Below, piece after piece: positions 14,752-22,782 of a stretch of 37,083 nt of DNA. The stretch lies in assembly GCA_017476785.1 (NCBI GenBank), contig JAFUZD010000120.1, positions 1-37,083 on the forward strand. Direction: 5' to 3'. The number at the start of each line of letters is the position of its first letter. The stretch's first letter is position 1. The notes beneath the pieces were generated by a model. That model ran no database searches. It had not been told where the DNA came from and saw nothing but the letters and a program-made list of their open reading frames with translations. The stretch is from Prevotella sp. (GTDB lineage: Bacteria > Bacteroidota > Bacteroidia > Bacteroidales > Bacteroidaceae). A program made the translations under genes and the position numbers.

Positions 14752-16983
14752 CTACTTAAGTGTGAATGTTAATTTAGAAACTATATGATTTGATGAAAAA
14801 CCTATTCTTGCTTCAAATTCACCCGGCTCTGCCACCCACTTCTGACGGGCATCGTCGTAGAAGCTGAGGGCGCGACGGTCGAGCGTCAACGTTACCTCGC
14901 GGCTCTCGCCGGGCTGTAGGTACACCTTCTGGAATCCTTTGAGTTCTTTAAGCGGACGCGGCAGTGAGCTCTGGCAGTCGCTGACGTACAGCTGTACGGT
15001 CTCGGCACCGGCCCTCTTGCCTGTATTCTTAACGTTGACCGTGACGGTTATATTGTCATCGGCGGTGATTTCTTTCTTGTCAATCCGCGCGTCGCTCAGC
15101 TTGAAAGTGGTGTAGCTCAGCCCATAGCCGAAGGCGAAGAGCGGCTTTACCTGATGCTTGTCGGCCCAGCGATAGCCCACGAAGATGTCTTCGGCATAGG
15201 TCTCGTCGATGACCTGATGGTCGGCTCGCCACGTGCCGGGATAGGAGCCTGTGGCGTGGGCACCCACGTCTTCCAGCCTGACCGGCCACGTGAAAGGCAG
15301 CTTACCGCTGGGATTGACGGCACCGGTCAGCACGTCGGCCAGCGCATTGCCGGCCTCGGAACCGAGGAACCAGCCCTGCACGACGGCAGGCACCTGCTTG
15401 AGCCACGGCATTGCCACGGCATTGCCCGAGATGTTCACGACAATCAGATTGCGGTTGGCACGTGCCAATGCCTCGATGACGCGGTCCTGCCCGTAAGGCA
15501 GCGCATAGTCTTTGCGGTCGTGCCCCTCGCAGTCCTGATAGTCGCTCTTGTTCAGTCCGCCGATGAATATTACGTAGTCGGCGTCCTTCGCAGCTTCCAC
15601 GGCCTCGGCAATCAGTGCCTCCGGCGTACGGTTGTCGGCCAGTTGCTGGCCCGTGGTCACTCCATTGTAGTCTCCTGTGACATCGCCCACATAGCCGCGG
15701 GCATACTTCAAAACAATCTTTTCACCCAGACGGGCTTTCAGGCCGTCCAGCGGCAGCACCTCGCGCTGCACTTTCAGCGACGACGAACCGCCACCTACGG
15801 TCATCATCTTGATGGCGTTCTCGCCTACTACCAATACCTTCTTGGGGCCAGAAGCGGTGTCGATGGGCAGGATGCCACGCTCGTTCTTGAGCAGCACGAT
15901 GCCCTCGCCGGCCACGCGGCGCGCCGTAGCATAGTGAGCCTCGGAGCACATCGACCCATAGGGACGCTGGCGGTTCATCGTGGTGCGGAACATCAGTCGC
16001 AGCACGCGGCGCACTTTCTCGTCCAGCTCCTGTGTAGTGTACTTTCCTTCGGTTATCAGCCGTTTGTAGGGCTGGGCCAAGTAATAATTGTCGTAAGCAT
16101 TGCTGGCGCCCTCGCTCAGGCCGTTGGTCCACGAACCGAACTCCATATCCAGTCCGTTGCGGATGGCCTCTTCCGTATTGTGCGTGCCGCCCCAGTCGCT
16201 GACGACCACGCCGTCGAAGCCCCACTCCTGCTTCAGAATCCGGTTGAGCAGGATGTTATTATGACAGTTGTGTTGGTTCTGATAAAGGTTGTAGGCACCC
16301 ATTATGGCCCACGCCCCACCCTCGCGCACGGCAGCCTCGAAGGCCGGCAGGTAGATTTCGCGCAGGGCACGGTCGCTCACGATGACGTTGACCTGATGGC
16401 GATACTCCTCGTCGTTGTTCAGCGCATAGTGCTTCACGCAGGCAGCCACGCCGCGCGACTGCAGGCCTTTAATGTAAGGTACGACCATCCGACCAGCCAG
16501 ATAGGGGTCCTCGCCCATATACTCGAAGTTGCGTCCACCCAGCGGCGTGCGGTAGATGTTGACACCCGGGCCGAGCATCACGCTCTTGCCCCGATAGAGT
16601 GCCTCCTCACCCAGACTGATGCCGTAAGCCTCCGAGAGGGCGGGATTCCACGTTGCTGCCAAGCAGGTGAGTGCAGGGAATGCCACGCACGAGTCGTTGG
16701 TCTGTCCGGCCTGCTCCCATTCATCCCACAGCACATCGGGGCGCACGCCGTGAGGGCCGTCGTCGGTCCACACGTCGGGAAAGCCGAGGCGCTTGATACC
16801 GGCCGAAGAGAACTTGCTCTGAGCGTGGATGACGGCAATCTTCTCGTCGAGTGTCATCCGGCTGAGGGCATCCTCAATGCGCAGTTCGATGCTCTTACTC
16901 TCGTCCAGATAGACGGGCAGTTGCTGTGCCATAGCCGAAAGGATGGCGAGCAGGGCAATGAATGTAAAGGTCAGTCGTTTCAT
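14752..16983 (-). CDS. Glycoside hydrolase family 3, beta-glucosidase/xylosidase-like
   Basis: A second GH3 enzyme of 743 residues, from a different branch than its neighbour. It has a type I signal peptide (MKRLTFTFIALLAILSAMAQ) and no lipobox, so it is likely periplasmic. KHYALNN (184-190) and the nucleophile motif VVSDWGGTHNTE (D263) mark the barrel. IFIGGLNKSDYQDCEGHDRKD is the second-domain active-site loop, and FAFGYGLSYTTF begins the FnIII-like domain. It opens the GH3-GH3 transcription unit with a -7 box 173 nt upstream and a long leader that contains a tandem 20-nt repeat. Activity on beta-gluco-oligosaccharides fits the neighbouring GH16/GH5, but family 3 also includes xylosidases, so the substrate is inference. 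Confidence 0.92.
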   Translation of the reverse strand: MKRLTFTFIALLAILSAMAQQLPVYLDESKSIELRIEDALSRMTLDEKIAVIHAQSKFSSAGIKRLGFPDVWTDDGPHGVRPDVLWDEWEQAGQTNDSCVAFPALTCLAATWNPALSEAYGISLGEEALYRGKSVMLGPGVNIYRTPLGGRNFEYMGEDPYLAGRMVVPYIKGLQSRGVAACVKHYALNNDEEYRHQVNVIVSDRALREIYLPAFEAAVREGGAWAIMGAYNLYQNQHNCHNNILLNRILKQEWGFDGVVVSDWGGTHNTEEAIRNGLDMEFGSWTNGLSEGASNAYDNYYLAQPYKRLITEGKYTTQELDEKVRRVLRLMFRTTMNRQRPYGSMCSEAHYATARRVAGEGIVLLKNERGILPIDTASGPKKVLVVGENAIKMMTVGGGSSSLKVQREVLPLDGLKARLGEKIVLKYARGYVGDVTGDYNGVTTGQQLADNRTPEALIAEAVEAAKDADYVIFIGGLNKSDYQDCEGHDRKDYALPYGQDRVIEALARANRNLIVVNISGNAVAMPWLKQVPAVVQGWFLGSEAGNALADVLTGAVNPSGKLPFTWPVRLEDVGAHATGSYPGTWRADHQVIDETYAEDIFVGYRWADKHQVKPLFAFGYGLSYTTFKLSDARIDKKEITADDNITVTVNVKNTGKRAGAETVQLYVSDCQSSLPRPLKELKGFQKVYLQPGESREVTLTLDRRALSFYDDARQKWVAEPGEFEARIGFSSNHIVSKLTFTLK

Positions 16984-17079
16984 CTTACTGTTTTTTAATG
17001 TTTGCCGCGTGTCGGTTTGCTGTGTCCCCTTCCCGCGAGGTTCTCTTTTTCTTTTTTGCTAATTTGCTGAATTGTTGAT

Positions 17080-17121
17080 GTTGATAATAAGTTAGTCAGA
17101 CGTTGATAATAAGTTAGTCAG
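17080..17121. repeat. Tandem 20-nt direct repeat in the GH3 leader
   Basis: GTTGATAATAAGTTAGTCAG occurs identically at 17080-17099 and 17102-17121, a 22-nt period. Both copies lie downstream of the GH3 -7 box, within the predicted 5' leader. A degenerate copy (TTGATA followed by AAGTTAGT) lies at 27577-27592 in the susC leader. Confidence 0.9.
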
Positions 17122-17155
17122 CTCACGCCGATGTCGGTGTTTCTTTCCGACGATG

Positions 17156-17306
17156 CAAAGGTATATCATTTTTGAACGTCCTCAAAGAGGATATAAACTG
17201 AAAAGTGGCATCGGGGGAATACGTCAAAAACTCAAACGTCTGGATTCCAGAGGATTAGAGCAATATCGGTTTCGCCGAAAAGTGGACTGGGTATAGAGGT
17301 GTTTTC
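17156..17306 (-). promoter_or_regulatory. Promoter and conserved upstream elements of the GH3-GH3 unit
   Basis: The minus strand reads TACCTTTG at 17163-17156. Upstream, AAAAGTGG (17201-17208) and AAAAGTGGAC (17278-17287, followed by TATAGAGGTGTTTTC at 17292-17306; plus-strand spelling) match the susC promoter region in sequence and spacing: the AGTGG cores are 77 bp apart in both. The 16 bases 17149-17164 around the -7 box are identical to 27635-27650. This points to a shared activator site; no binding protein is identified. Confidence 0.65.
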
Positions 17307-17431
17307 TGTACACGAAAGGCCTTTTCCCGCTACTTTGGTGCCACTGCTACCGCGCTCGCTGCGGATGGAGGGGCCGCCGGCAGCCCGCCAGACTGGCCTT
17401 ACCGTCATCACGCTGCCGACAGCCGGGAAGG

Positions 17432-17489
17432 AATTCTCGCGAGAATTTCGGAAATTTTCGCGAGAATTTCAAAAATTCTCGCGAGAATT
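17432..17489. repeat. Phased palindrome array 1 (three TTCTCGCGAGAA units, 21-bp period)
   Basis: Three palindromes centred on CGCG at 17438-17441, 17459-17462 and 17480-17483 are spaced exactly 21 bp. Units 1 and 3 are perfect 16-bp palindromes (AATTCTCGCGAGAATT); unit 2 is a 20-bp palindrome with one mismatch. The spacers are also A/T-rich and partly symmetrical. It lies about 50 nt past the kinase stop and 270 nt upstream of the GH3 -7 box. A second array of the same design is at 32292-32350. Confidence 0.9.
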
Positions 17490-17538
17490 CTCAATGGCCC
17501 CACCCGTACGGCAGGGAGAGAGGCGCCGTTCGGACTGC

Positions 17539-18774
17539 TCAAGCCACATCGTCGACGAAGTCAAGTCCCTGATGTGAGTGGCAGATGAATGAGCAGAACG
17601 TGTCCTTATACTGCGGGAACGCCGACAGATAGTCGGCCGTCACCTGCGTACGCACTGCATCGGCCTGCTGCACGTCGATCAATGCCACGCACGAGCCGAT
17701 GAAGCCGGCACCGCTGAAGCGCGCCCCATAGACGCCCGCGGTGTGGCGCAGGCTCTGATAGAGCGAGATGAGCTCGGGCGAACCGCACTCGTAATTGTGG
17801 ATGGAACTCTCACAGCTCTCGAACATCAGCTGCCCAAAGTGCTCTATGTCGCCCTGCTGCCAGAGCTCTACACCCCGCTGCACGCGCTCGTTCTCCTCGT
17901 AGAAGTGGCGGGCACGGCGGAAAAAGCGCGGAGGCATCATCGGGGCATAGCGGTCGTAAAGCTGCCGGTCTACGTGGCGCAGGTGTACATTCTCCAACCG
18001 TCCTAACTGACTGTCGCCGTAGGCCTGCAGCATCCAGCCGGCCGCACGGCATTCCTGCACACGCAGGTTGTAGTCGGTATTGGTCAGCATCCGCGAAACG
18101 CCGCTGTAAAAGATACCGATGCAGAAAGGCAGGTTCTCGTCGGGTGCATCGGCACCGAACGTACCGAAAGGCAACGTCTGGTGCTCCGACGTCTCGGTAT
18201 CGATGAAAAGCAGATGATGGCGTTCGCCCAGCGTCACGCACGACTGGTCGAGGATGCCGTTGGTCAGTCCGATGAACATCCGCTCGGCGCGCGAGGCCAG
18301 CGTCACCATCTGGTCGCGCGTCAGCAACAGATAGTTGGCCTTTGCCAGTGCTGCGATGAATCCGCACAGCAGCGCTGCCGACGAGGCCACGCCGCCCGAA
18401 GGGATGGAGCCACGGATAATGCCGCGCACCCCTTTCTTCAGCTGGAACTCTTTCTGCATCACCCATACGGCACCACGCAGGAAGTCGCCCCAGTTGAAAT
18501 GCTTCTCGTAGATGGGGGCCTCCACGTGGAAGATGGTGGGGTCGGCAAACGACAGCGACACCATCTCTATAAGTCCCGTTTCGGTAGGTTGGAAGAGAAT
18601 GTCGATGCCCTTATCCACGGCAAAGCCCGTCACCAGTCCGTGCTGGTGGTCGACGTGGGCTCCCAGCGGACTGACGCCGTAGGGAGCAAAGACGTGGTAC
18701 AGGTCGTCACCCGGGCCGAAGTGACGCTCATAGTGTTGATATAACTCTTTCATTGCTGTATCTTTACTTATCAT
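17539..18774 (-). CDS. GHMP sugar-1-kinase, galactokinase-like with a galacturonokinase-type substrate loop
   Basis: A 411-residue GHMP kinase that would phosphorylate the anomeric hydroxyl of a sugar with ATP in the cytosol. The ATP loop IPSGGVASSAAL (124-135), catalytic Asp motif GILDQSC (D176) and C-terminal GARFSGAGFIGS (350-361) are intact. The substrate loop reads PYGVSPLGAHVDHQHG (31-46) where galactokinases have GRVNLIGEHTDYN: the sugar-contacting Glu is Ala and the Tyr after the Asp is His. From memory, plant galacturonokinase has PLGAHIDHQ here, so galacturonic acid or another sugar is as likely as galactose. It overlaps the GH5 stop by 4 nt (ATGA), implying translational coupling and PUL co-expression. 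Met8 is an alternative start. Confidence 0.82.
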   Translation of the reverse strand: MISKDTAMKELYQHYERHFGPGDDLYHVFAPYGVSPLGAHVDHQHGLVTGFAVDKGIDILFQPTETGLIEMVSLSFADPTIFHVEAPIYEKHFNWGDFLRGAVWVMQKEFQLKKGVRGIIRGSIPSGGVASSAALLCGFIAALAKANYLLLTRDQMVTLASRAERMFIGLTNGILDQSCVTLGERHHLLFIDTETSEHQTLPFGTFGADAPDENLPFCIGIFYSGVSRMLTNTDYNLRVQECRAAGWMLQAYGDSQLGRLENVHLRHVDRQLYDRYAPMMPPRFFRRARHFYEENERVQRGVELWQQGDIEHFGQLMFESCESSIHNYECGSPELISLYQSLRHTAGVYGARFSGAGFIGSCVALIDVQQADAVRTQVTADYLSAFPQYKDTFCSFICHSHQGLDFVDDVA

Positions 18775-20003
18775 TTATCCTTCAGTCCCATTGAGCGGAT
18801 GTAGCCTGACTGCGGGATGCAGTGCTCATAGCGGCTGTTGGCCACATACTGCATCAGCAGGCGCAGGGCCTCGCGCTGGTCGGGACGGGCCTCGCGCCAC
18901 TCTTGGAACGAGCCGCGCGGAGCCTCGGAAAACCTGACGATGATGCTGTCCCACGCCTCGGGACGCGGAATGGCCATCATACAAGAGCCGTCAATCTTCT
19001 TGTAAGGCCAGAAGGTGTAGCCAATGCCGTTGGCACGCATCACCTCTACGAAGTCGGCCTGCCACTGGTCGGTGTTGTGACCTATCTCGCCCATATACAT
19101 CGGCAGTCCCGTACGATTGCGGAAGTCGATGAAATGGCGGATGGCATCGGCCGTGGCATCGCCGCCGTAGCGATGGCACGTGAACATCAGGTTAGAGTCG
19201 AAGGTCCAGTCGGCGAACATCGAGAAGTTGCTGTTCCACTGGGCACCGCCCAGCAGGATGATGTGGTTGCGGTCCACGGCACGGATGGAACGGACGGCAC
19301 GCTTATAGAGCGGCTCCAGCAACTGGTTGAGTGTATCCTTATTGCTGAAGAAGTGGGCTATAGGCTCGTTCATCAGTTCGTAGCCGAGGATGACGGGCTC
19401 GTCGCAGTAGCGGCGGGCTATCTGCTGCCAGATGTCGCAGAAGAGCTGCTGACTGCGCTCGCTCTCAAACAGCCACGGATAGCCGTAGCCATCGTCGATG
19501 TTGTCGCCGGTCTGACCGCCGGGGCAGTCGTGCATATCGAGAATGAGGTGCAGGCCGCTGGCGCGACACCACGTCACCACACTGTCAATGCGGGCAAAGC
19601 CGTCCTTACGTCCAGTCTGCCCCATATAGTCTTCGTCGGTGAACAGCTTGTAGTTGAAGGGCAGCCGGATGGTATTGGCACCCGTACGGGCTATGAAAGC
19701 GATGTCGGCACGCGTGATGTAACTGTCCTTGAAAGCCTGCCAGAAGTCGGCCGCCGCATCGGGACCTACCAGCTGGCGCACCATCTGGTCAATCATCCAC
19801 GCGGAGTTGGTACGCGTCAGCCCGAACATATAGCCTTCGGGGTTCAGCCAGTTGCCCAGATTGGTACCCACGATGCGGTAGGGGCGGCCATCGGGCTGCA
19901 GCACCTCAGTGCCAGCCACATACAAAAACTTGCCACCGGTCTGCGCCTGCAGACCAGCAGCAAGTGTCACGATGAGTAAGAATGTGATAATAAATCGTTT
20001 CAT
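18771..20003 (-). CDS. Glycoside hydrolase family 5 (cellulase-like)
   Basis: A 410-residue endo- or exo-acting beta-glycanase of the GH5 clan, with a type I signal peptide (1-20) and no lipobox, so probably periplasmic. The motifs are in order: GTNLGNWLNPEGYM (46-59), IRLPFNY (112-118), LDMHDCPGG (155-163), YELMNEP with acid/base Glu E213, TCHRYG (H277) and the nucleophile Glu E306 in MYMGEIGH. The size suggests a single catalytic domain. The gene lies 18 nt after GH16 and overlaps the kinase by 4 nt, so it belongs to the susC operon. With GH16 and GH3 neighbours a beta-glucan substrate is likely; the GH5 subfamily cannot be assigned by eye. Confidence 0.88.
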   Translation of the reverse strand: MKRFIITFLLIVTLAAGLQAQTGGKFLYVAGTEVLQPDGRPYRIVGTNLGNWLNPEGYMFGLTRTNSAWMIDQMVRQLVGPDAAADFWQAFKDSYITRADIAFIARTGANTIRLPFNYKLFTDEDYMGQTGRKDGFARIDSVVTWCRASGLHLILDMHDCPGGQTGDNIDDGYGYPWLFESERSQQLFCDIWQQIARRYCDEPVILGYELMNEPIAHFFSNKDTLNQLLEPLYKRAVRSIRAVDRNHIILLGGAQWNSNFSMFADWTFDSNLMFTCHRYGGDATADAIRHFIDFRNRTGLPMYMGEIGHNTDQWQADFVEVMRANGIGYTFWPYKKIDGSCMMAIPRPEAWDSIIVRFSEAPRGSFQEWREARPDQREALRLLMQYVANSRYEHCIPQSGYIRSMGLKDK

Positions 20004-20021
20004 CGATTATTCATTTTCCAT

Positions 20022-21206
20022 TTAGTTCTTCTGATAGACACGCACGTAATCCACCTTCATCTGTACGGGCAGCGCGCTCTCGTCCGTACCGGCATAGCCG
20101 CCCCAAGAGCCACCCCACGCGAGGTTGAGAATCAGGTGGAAGGGCTTATCGTAGGGGAAGTTGCGCACGGTGTGGTCGCTGGAGTATGACAGCAGTAGCT
20201 GTCCGTCCACGTAAGTCTTGATGTAGTCAGTCGTCCACTCCAATGCATAGATGTGGTACTCTGACTCAGCCGTGCCAATGTTGCGGGCTACCGTCACCTG
20301 TGTATTGTTGACGTGGTAATGTCCCTCGGCGTGCAGGCTGCTCGACACCACGTTGGCATCAACGCCCACCTCTTCCATAATGTCTATCTCGCCGCACTTC
20401 GGCCAGCCCTCGCTGACCCAGTCCACTGAGATGGGCATCATCCAGAAGGCAGGCCACGTGCCCTTGCCCTTAGGCAACAGGATGCGCGCCTCGAAATAGC
20501 CGTACTGCCAGCCTTTGCCGCCGTTCTTGGCGTTGACGCGGCCCGAGTAGATCTTGCCGTCGCTGGCTTTGAAGCAGTTGATGACCAGCCGGCCATTCAC
20601 CTGCTCGGTGGTGTTAATGCCGTTGCGGGCACCTTTGATGTAATATTGCTCCTCGTCGTTGACCTGTGTGGCCATTCCCGGCCCCCAGTTGGTCTCCCAC
20701 TCCCAGTCGCTGCTGTTGAGCTGATCGCCCTGATTGAACTCGTCGGCCCATACCTTTGTATAGCCGGCAGGTACATAGCCCGACTCTGCTGTCACCTCGG
20801 CGGGCTCCTCTGTGATGAAGGCTTCCTGCGTGACGACGACGTCAAGCCGCTGGCCGGCTGACTGCACGACGATGTGGCCTGTACGCTGTGCCGAACGGGT
20901 GTTGGCCGCCACGCTCACGCTAATGCTGCCCTCGGAGTGCTGGGCATTCTGCGTGGTGATGCTCAGCCACGCCTTGGCACTCTCTTCCGGATAGGCTGCC
21001 CACGACGTTCCTGTGGTATGGATTTGCAGCTGATAGGTGCCACCCTCGGCCTGAACATTCAACTGGGCGGGCGTACTGGTCAGCGTGGCCGCCGTCGTTC
21101 CGCCGCCGCCTCCATTGTCGTCAGCATCGTCACCGCCGCAGGCCGTCAGCGTTGTGGCAGCCAAGAGCAGCAGTGTGCTCAATAATAATTTCATTGTCTT
21201 CTCCAT
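20022..21206 (-). CDS. Glycoside hydrolase family 16 lipoprotein with BACON domain, laminarinase/lichenase-like
   Basis: A surface endo-beta-1,3 or mixed-linkage glucanase. The N-terminus has a lipobox (LTAC, C23) followed by an acidic/Gly-rich tether (DDADDNGGGGG), typical of lipoproteins exported to the cell surface in Bacteroidota. A BACON domain spans about 38-130. The catalytic domain (about 145-394) carries GEIDIMEEVG: nucleophile E273, D275 and acid/base E278, plus the substrate-binding WPAFWMMP (251-258). The EIDIME spacing with the extra Met is the form found in laminarinase-like GH16 enzymes. The start may be Met1 or Met5. It probably makes the first cut of the polysaccharide before import by SusC/D. 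Two hairpins separate it from the SGBP gene. Confidence 0.93.
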   Translation of the reverse strand: MEKTMKLLLSTLLLLAATTLTACGGDDADDNGGGGGTTAATLTSTPAQLNVQAEGGTYQLQIHTTGTSWAAYPEESAKAWLSITTQNAQHSEGSISVSVAANTRSAQRTGHIVVQSAGQRLDVVVTQEAFITEEPAEVTAESGYVPAGYTKVWADEFNQGDQLNSSDWEWETNWGPGMATQVNDEEQYYIKGARNGINTTEQVNGRLVINCFKASDGKIYSGRVNAKNGGKGWQYGYFEARILLPKGKGTWPAFWMMPISVDWVSEGWPKCGEIDIMEEVGVDANVVSSSLHAEGHYHVNNTQVTVARNIGTAESEYHIYALEWTTDYIKTYVDGQLLLSYSSDHTVRNFPYDKPFHLILNLAWGGSWGGYAGTDESALPVQMKVDYVRVYQKN

Positions 21207-21248
21207 AGCGGTTTTGTCATTTGCTTGTTATTCATTTGTATCGAAAGA

Positions 21249-21304
21249 ACAGGTGCAACCGAGGTTGCACCTGTCTTGCTGTAGCGTGCTGACAGCCAGC
21301 ACGC
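21249..21304 (-). other. Two tandem hairpins inside the PUL operon
   Basis: Hairpin one has a perfect 11-bp stem (ACAGGTGCAAC at 21249-21259 with 21264-21274) and a 4-nt loop. Hairpin two has a perfect 8-bp stem (GCGTGCTG at 21284-21291 with 21297-21304) and a 5-nt loop. They fill much of the 110-nt gap between the SGBP and GH16 genes. Transcription meets hairpin two first; hairpin one is then followed by a short U-containing tract (TTCTTTCG). They probably lower expression of the downstream enzymes or stabilise the susC-susD-SGBP mRNA. Confidence 0.7.
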
Positions 21305-21316
21305 GAGATGTAATCA

Positions 21317-22759
21317 TTATTTCGGATTGTGCTTCTGGATGACGATGTCGCTCAGCTTCACTTCAGCACCCACAGGAGCACCTCCGAGATCGAGGATGAA
21401 CTTGGCTTGGTCGAAAGCTATCGGATTGCCATTGTTGTTGGCCATCACCTTAGCAAAGCGCACCACGTTGTCTCCCTTCTTCAGTGCCACGGCCCCGTTG
21501 TAGTACAGGGCATTCGGGTCGCCACTCTCATCGGGATCCTTGTTCACCTTGATGGTGACGCGATCGATGGCTTCGCTGGCCGTCAGCTTGCAGGAGATGT
21601 CGTAGAAAGCACCCTCCTCAATCGGCAGTGCCACCTCGGGGATGGTGCACTGCGCCTGCCATTCGCCACCGCCATTGTCGGTGACCGTGATGGTGTAGAC
21701 ACCATTGGCATAAGAGAAGTCGGGGTCGCCAATCTGAGCCCATCCGGCATTGGCCCACCAGAAGTTCATCGTGCCTTTGGTGTTGAAGCCTGCACCGATG
21801 TTCTCGGGAGCGTCAACGGCAGCCCAGTTCACGTTGTCGGGATCGAAGTCCTCTTCCACGGCCTCATCGTCGCCGTTGATGAAGATGAACTGCCAGCTGA
21901 TGCCGGGAAGATTGAGTACGACGGTCATCGTCTTGTCAGTGAGGTCGGTGATGTAGTATTCCGTAGCATTGTTGAACTGTGCGTCGTCGGCCAGATAGGG
22001 GAAGAGCGACTTGGCGGGCAGGGTGAACGTCACCATATCGTTGTCGCCATCGTAGCTCAAAGCTGCCGTACCCTCGGCCACGGCACCGGCATTGCCCACG
22101 GCAGGAGCGTCGAAGTCGTTGTCGCCGTCAGAGCCGGGGAATACGGTGATGCCCTTGTTCATAAACGTATAGCCATCCTCGCCGGCACTGTAGCTGAACC
22201 GAATGCTGCCGCCGTCGTCCGTCTTGGTAAACGTCAGACGGTCGTCGTAGATGCAGTTGGCTTCCTTATCGTTAGGACCGGCACTCCACCACTCCGAGGG
22301 AGAGGCCAGCGACGAGCCGCAGCCCATATGACTCTTCTTCGAGGCGTAGATGCGCCATTCCTTCGAGCTGCCGCCAGTCAGTTTCTGAATGGCGCTGGTA
22401 AAGTCGTAGCGGGTCTCGTCGATGGTCACCGAACCCGAGTAAGAGCCCTCGGCCACACCATTGCGGTTGGCCAGCTGCACGGAGTAGTTGTAGGTTCCGG
22501 CCACGATGTAATTCTTCACCAGACCGTTGGTGGTGGGATGTCCGCTGACACCGTCGATGGTCCAGATGGGGTAGCATCCGGGATTGTCGATGGCAAACGT
22601 CACGTTATTGGTCTCCTGATCGACCACGATGGCAGGCTTGAGGTCTTCAATCTTAGGGATACCAGCCTCGCTGGCACCTTCGAATTCCTCTGGAGAGCAA
22701 GCAACCAATGCTGTCAGCATCAGGCTTGCCAGACTGAACATTCTGAATATCTTGTTCAT
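21317..22759 (-). CDS. PUL surface glycan-binding lipoprotein (SusE/SGBP position)
   Basis: A 480-residue lipoprotein directly after susD. The lipobox LVAC (C21) is followed by SPEEFEGASE, an acidic surface-export-like tether. An Ig/PKD-like domain is likely at about 40-115, followed by beta-rich segments. The C-terminal region (about 320-480, aromatic-rich: MNFWWANAGWAQ) looks like a carbohydrate-binding module with a jelly-roll pattern. No catalytic motif is seen. By position and architecture it would capture the polysaccharide at the cell surface for the GH16 enzyme and for SusD. The sequence is not specific enough to name the ligand. Its stop is followed by two hairpins before GH16. Confidence 0.8.
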   Translation of the reverse strand: MNKIFRMFSLASLMLTALVACSPEEFEGASEAGIPKIEDLKPAIVVDQETNNVTFAIDNPGCYPIWTIDGVSGHPTTNGLVKNYIVAGTYNYSVQLANRNGVAEGSYSGSVTIDETRYDFTSAIQKLTGGSSKEWRIYASKKSHMGCGSSLASPSEWWSAGPNDKEANCIYDDRLTFTKTDDGGSIRFSYSAGEDGYTFMNKGITVFPGSDGDNDFDAPAVGNAGAVAEGTAALSYDGDNDMVTFTLPAKSLFPYLADDAQFNNATEYYITDLTDKTMTVVLNLPGISWQFIFINGDDEAVEEDFDPDNVNWAAVDAPENIGAGFNTKGTMNFWWANAGWAQIGDPDFSYANGVYTITVTDNGGGEWQAQCTIPEVALPIEEGAFYDISCKLTASEAIDRVTIKVNKDPDESGDPNALYYNGAVALKKGDNVVRFAKVMANNNGNPIAFDQAKFILDLGGAPVGAEVKLSDIVIQKHNPK

Positions 22760-22782
22760 ACGTAATCTTTTGTTAATGGTGA

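Larger units (their letters stand above)
16984..17538. other. 555-nt non-coding region between GH3 and kinase genes
   Basis: This stretch holds, from left to right: a pyrimidine-rich GH3 leader, a tandem 20-nt direct repeat (17080-17121), the GH3 -7 box (17156-17163), two AGTGG elements 77 bp apart (17204 and 17281), and a three-unit palindrome array (17432-17489) downstream of the kinase gene. No protein-coding gene is supported. The plus-strand frame 17299-17577 only translates the palindrome array. Confidence 0.75.

Noticed and set aside
17432-17489. CRISPR array
   Set aside because: The 21-bp units are contiguous with no unique spacers of 30 or more bases, there are only three, and no cas genes are present.
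17299-17577. 92-codon plus-strand frame with a heptad-like KFSREF repeat
   Set aside because: The repeated peptide is a translation of the 21-bp palindrome array (21 is a multiple of 3). The same peptide pattern arises from array 2 in unrelated context, there is no start region, and the frame runs into the kinase gene.
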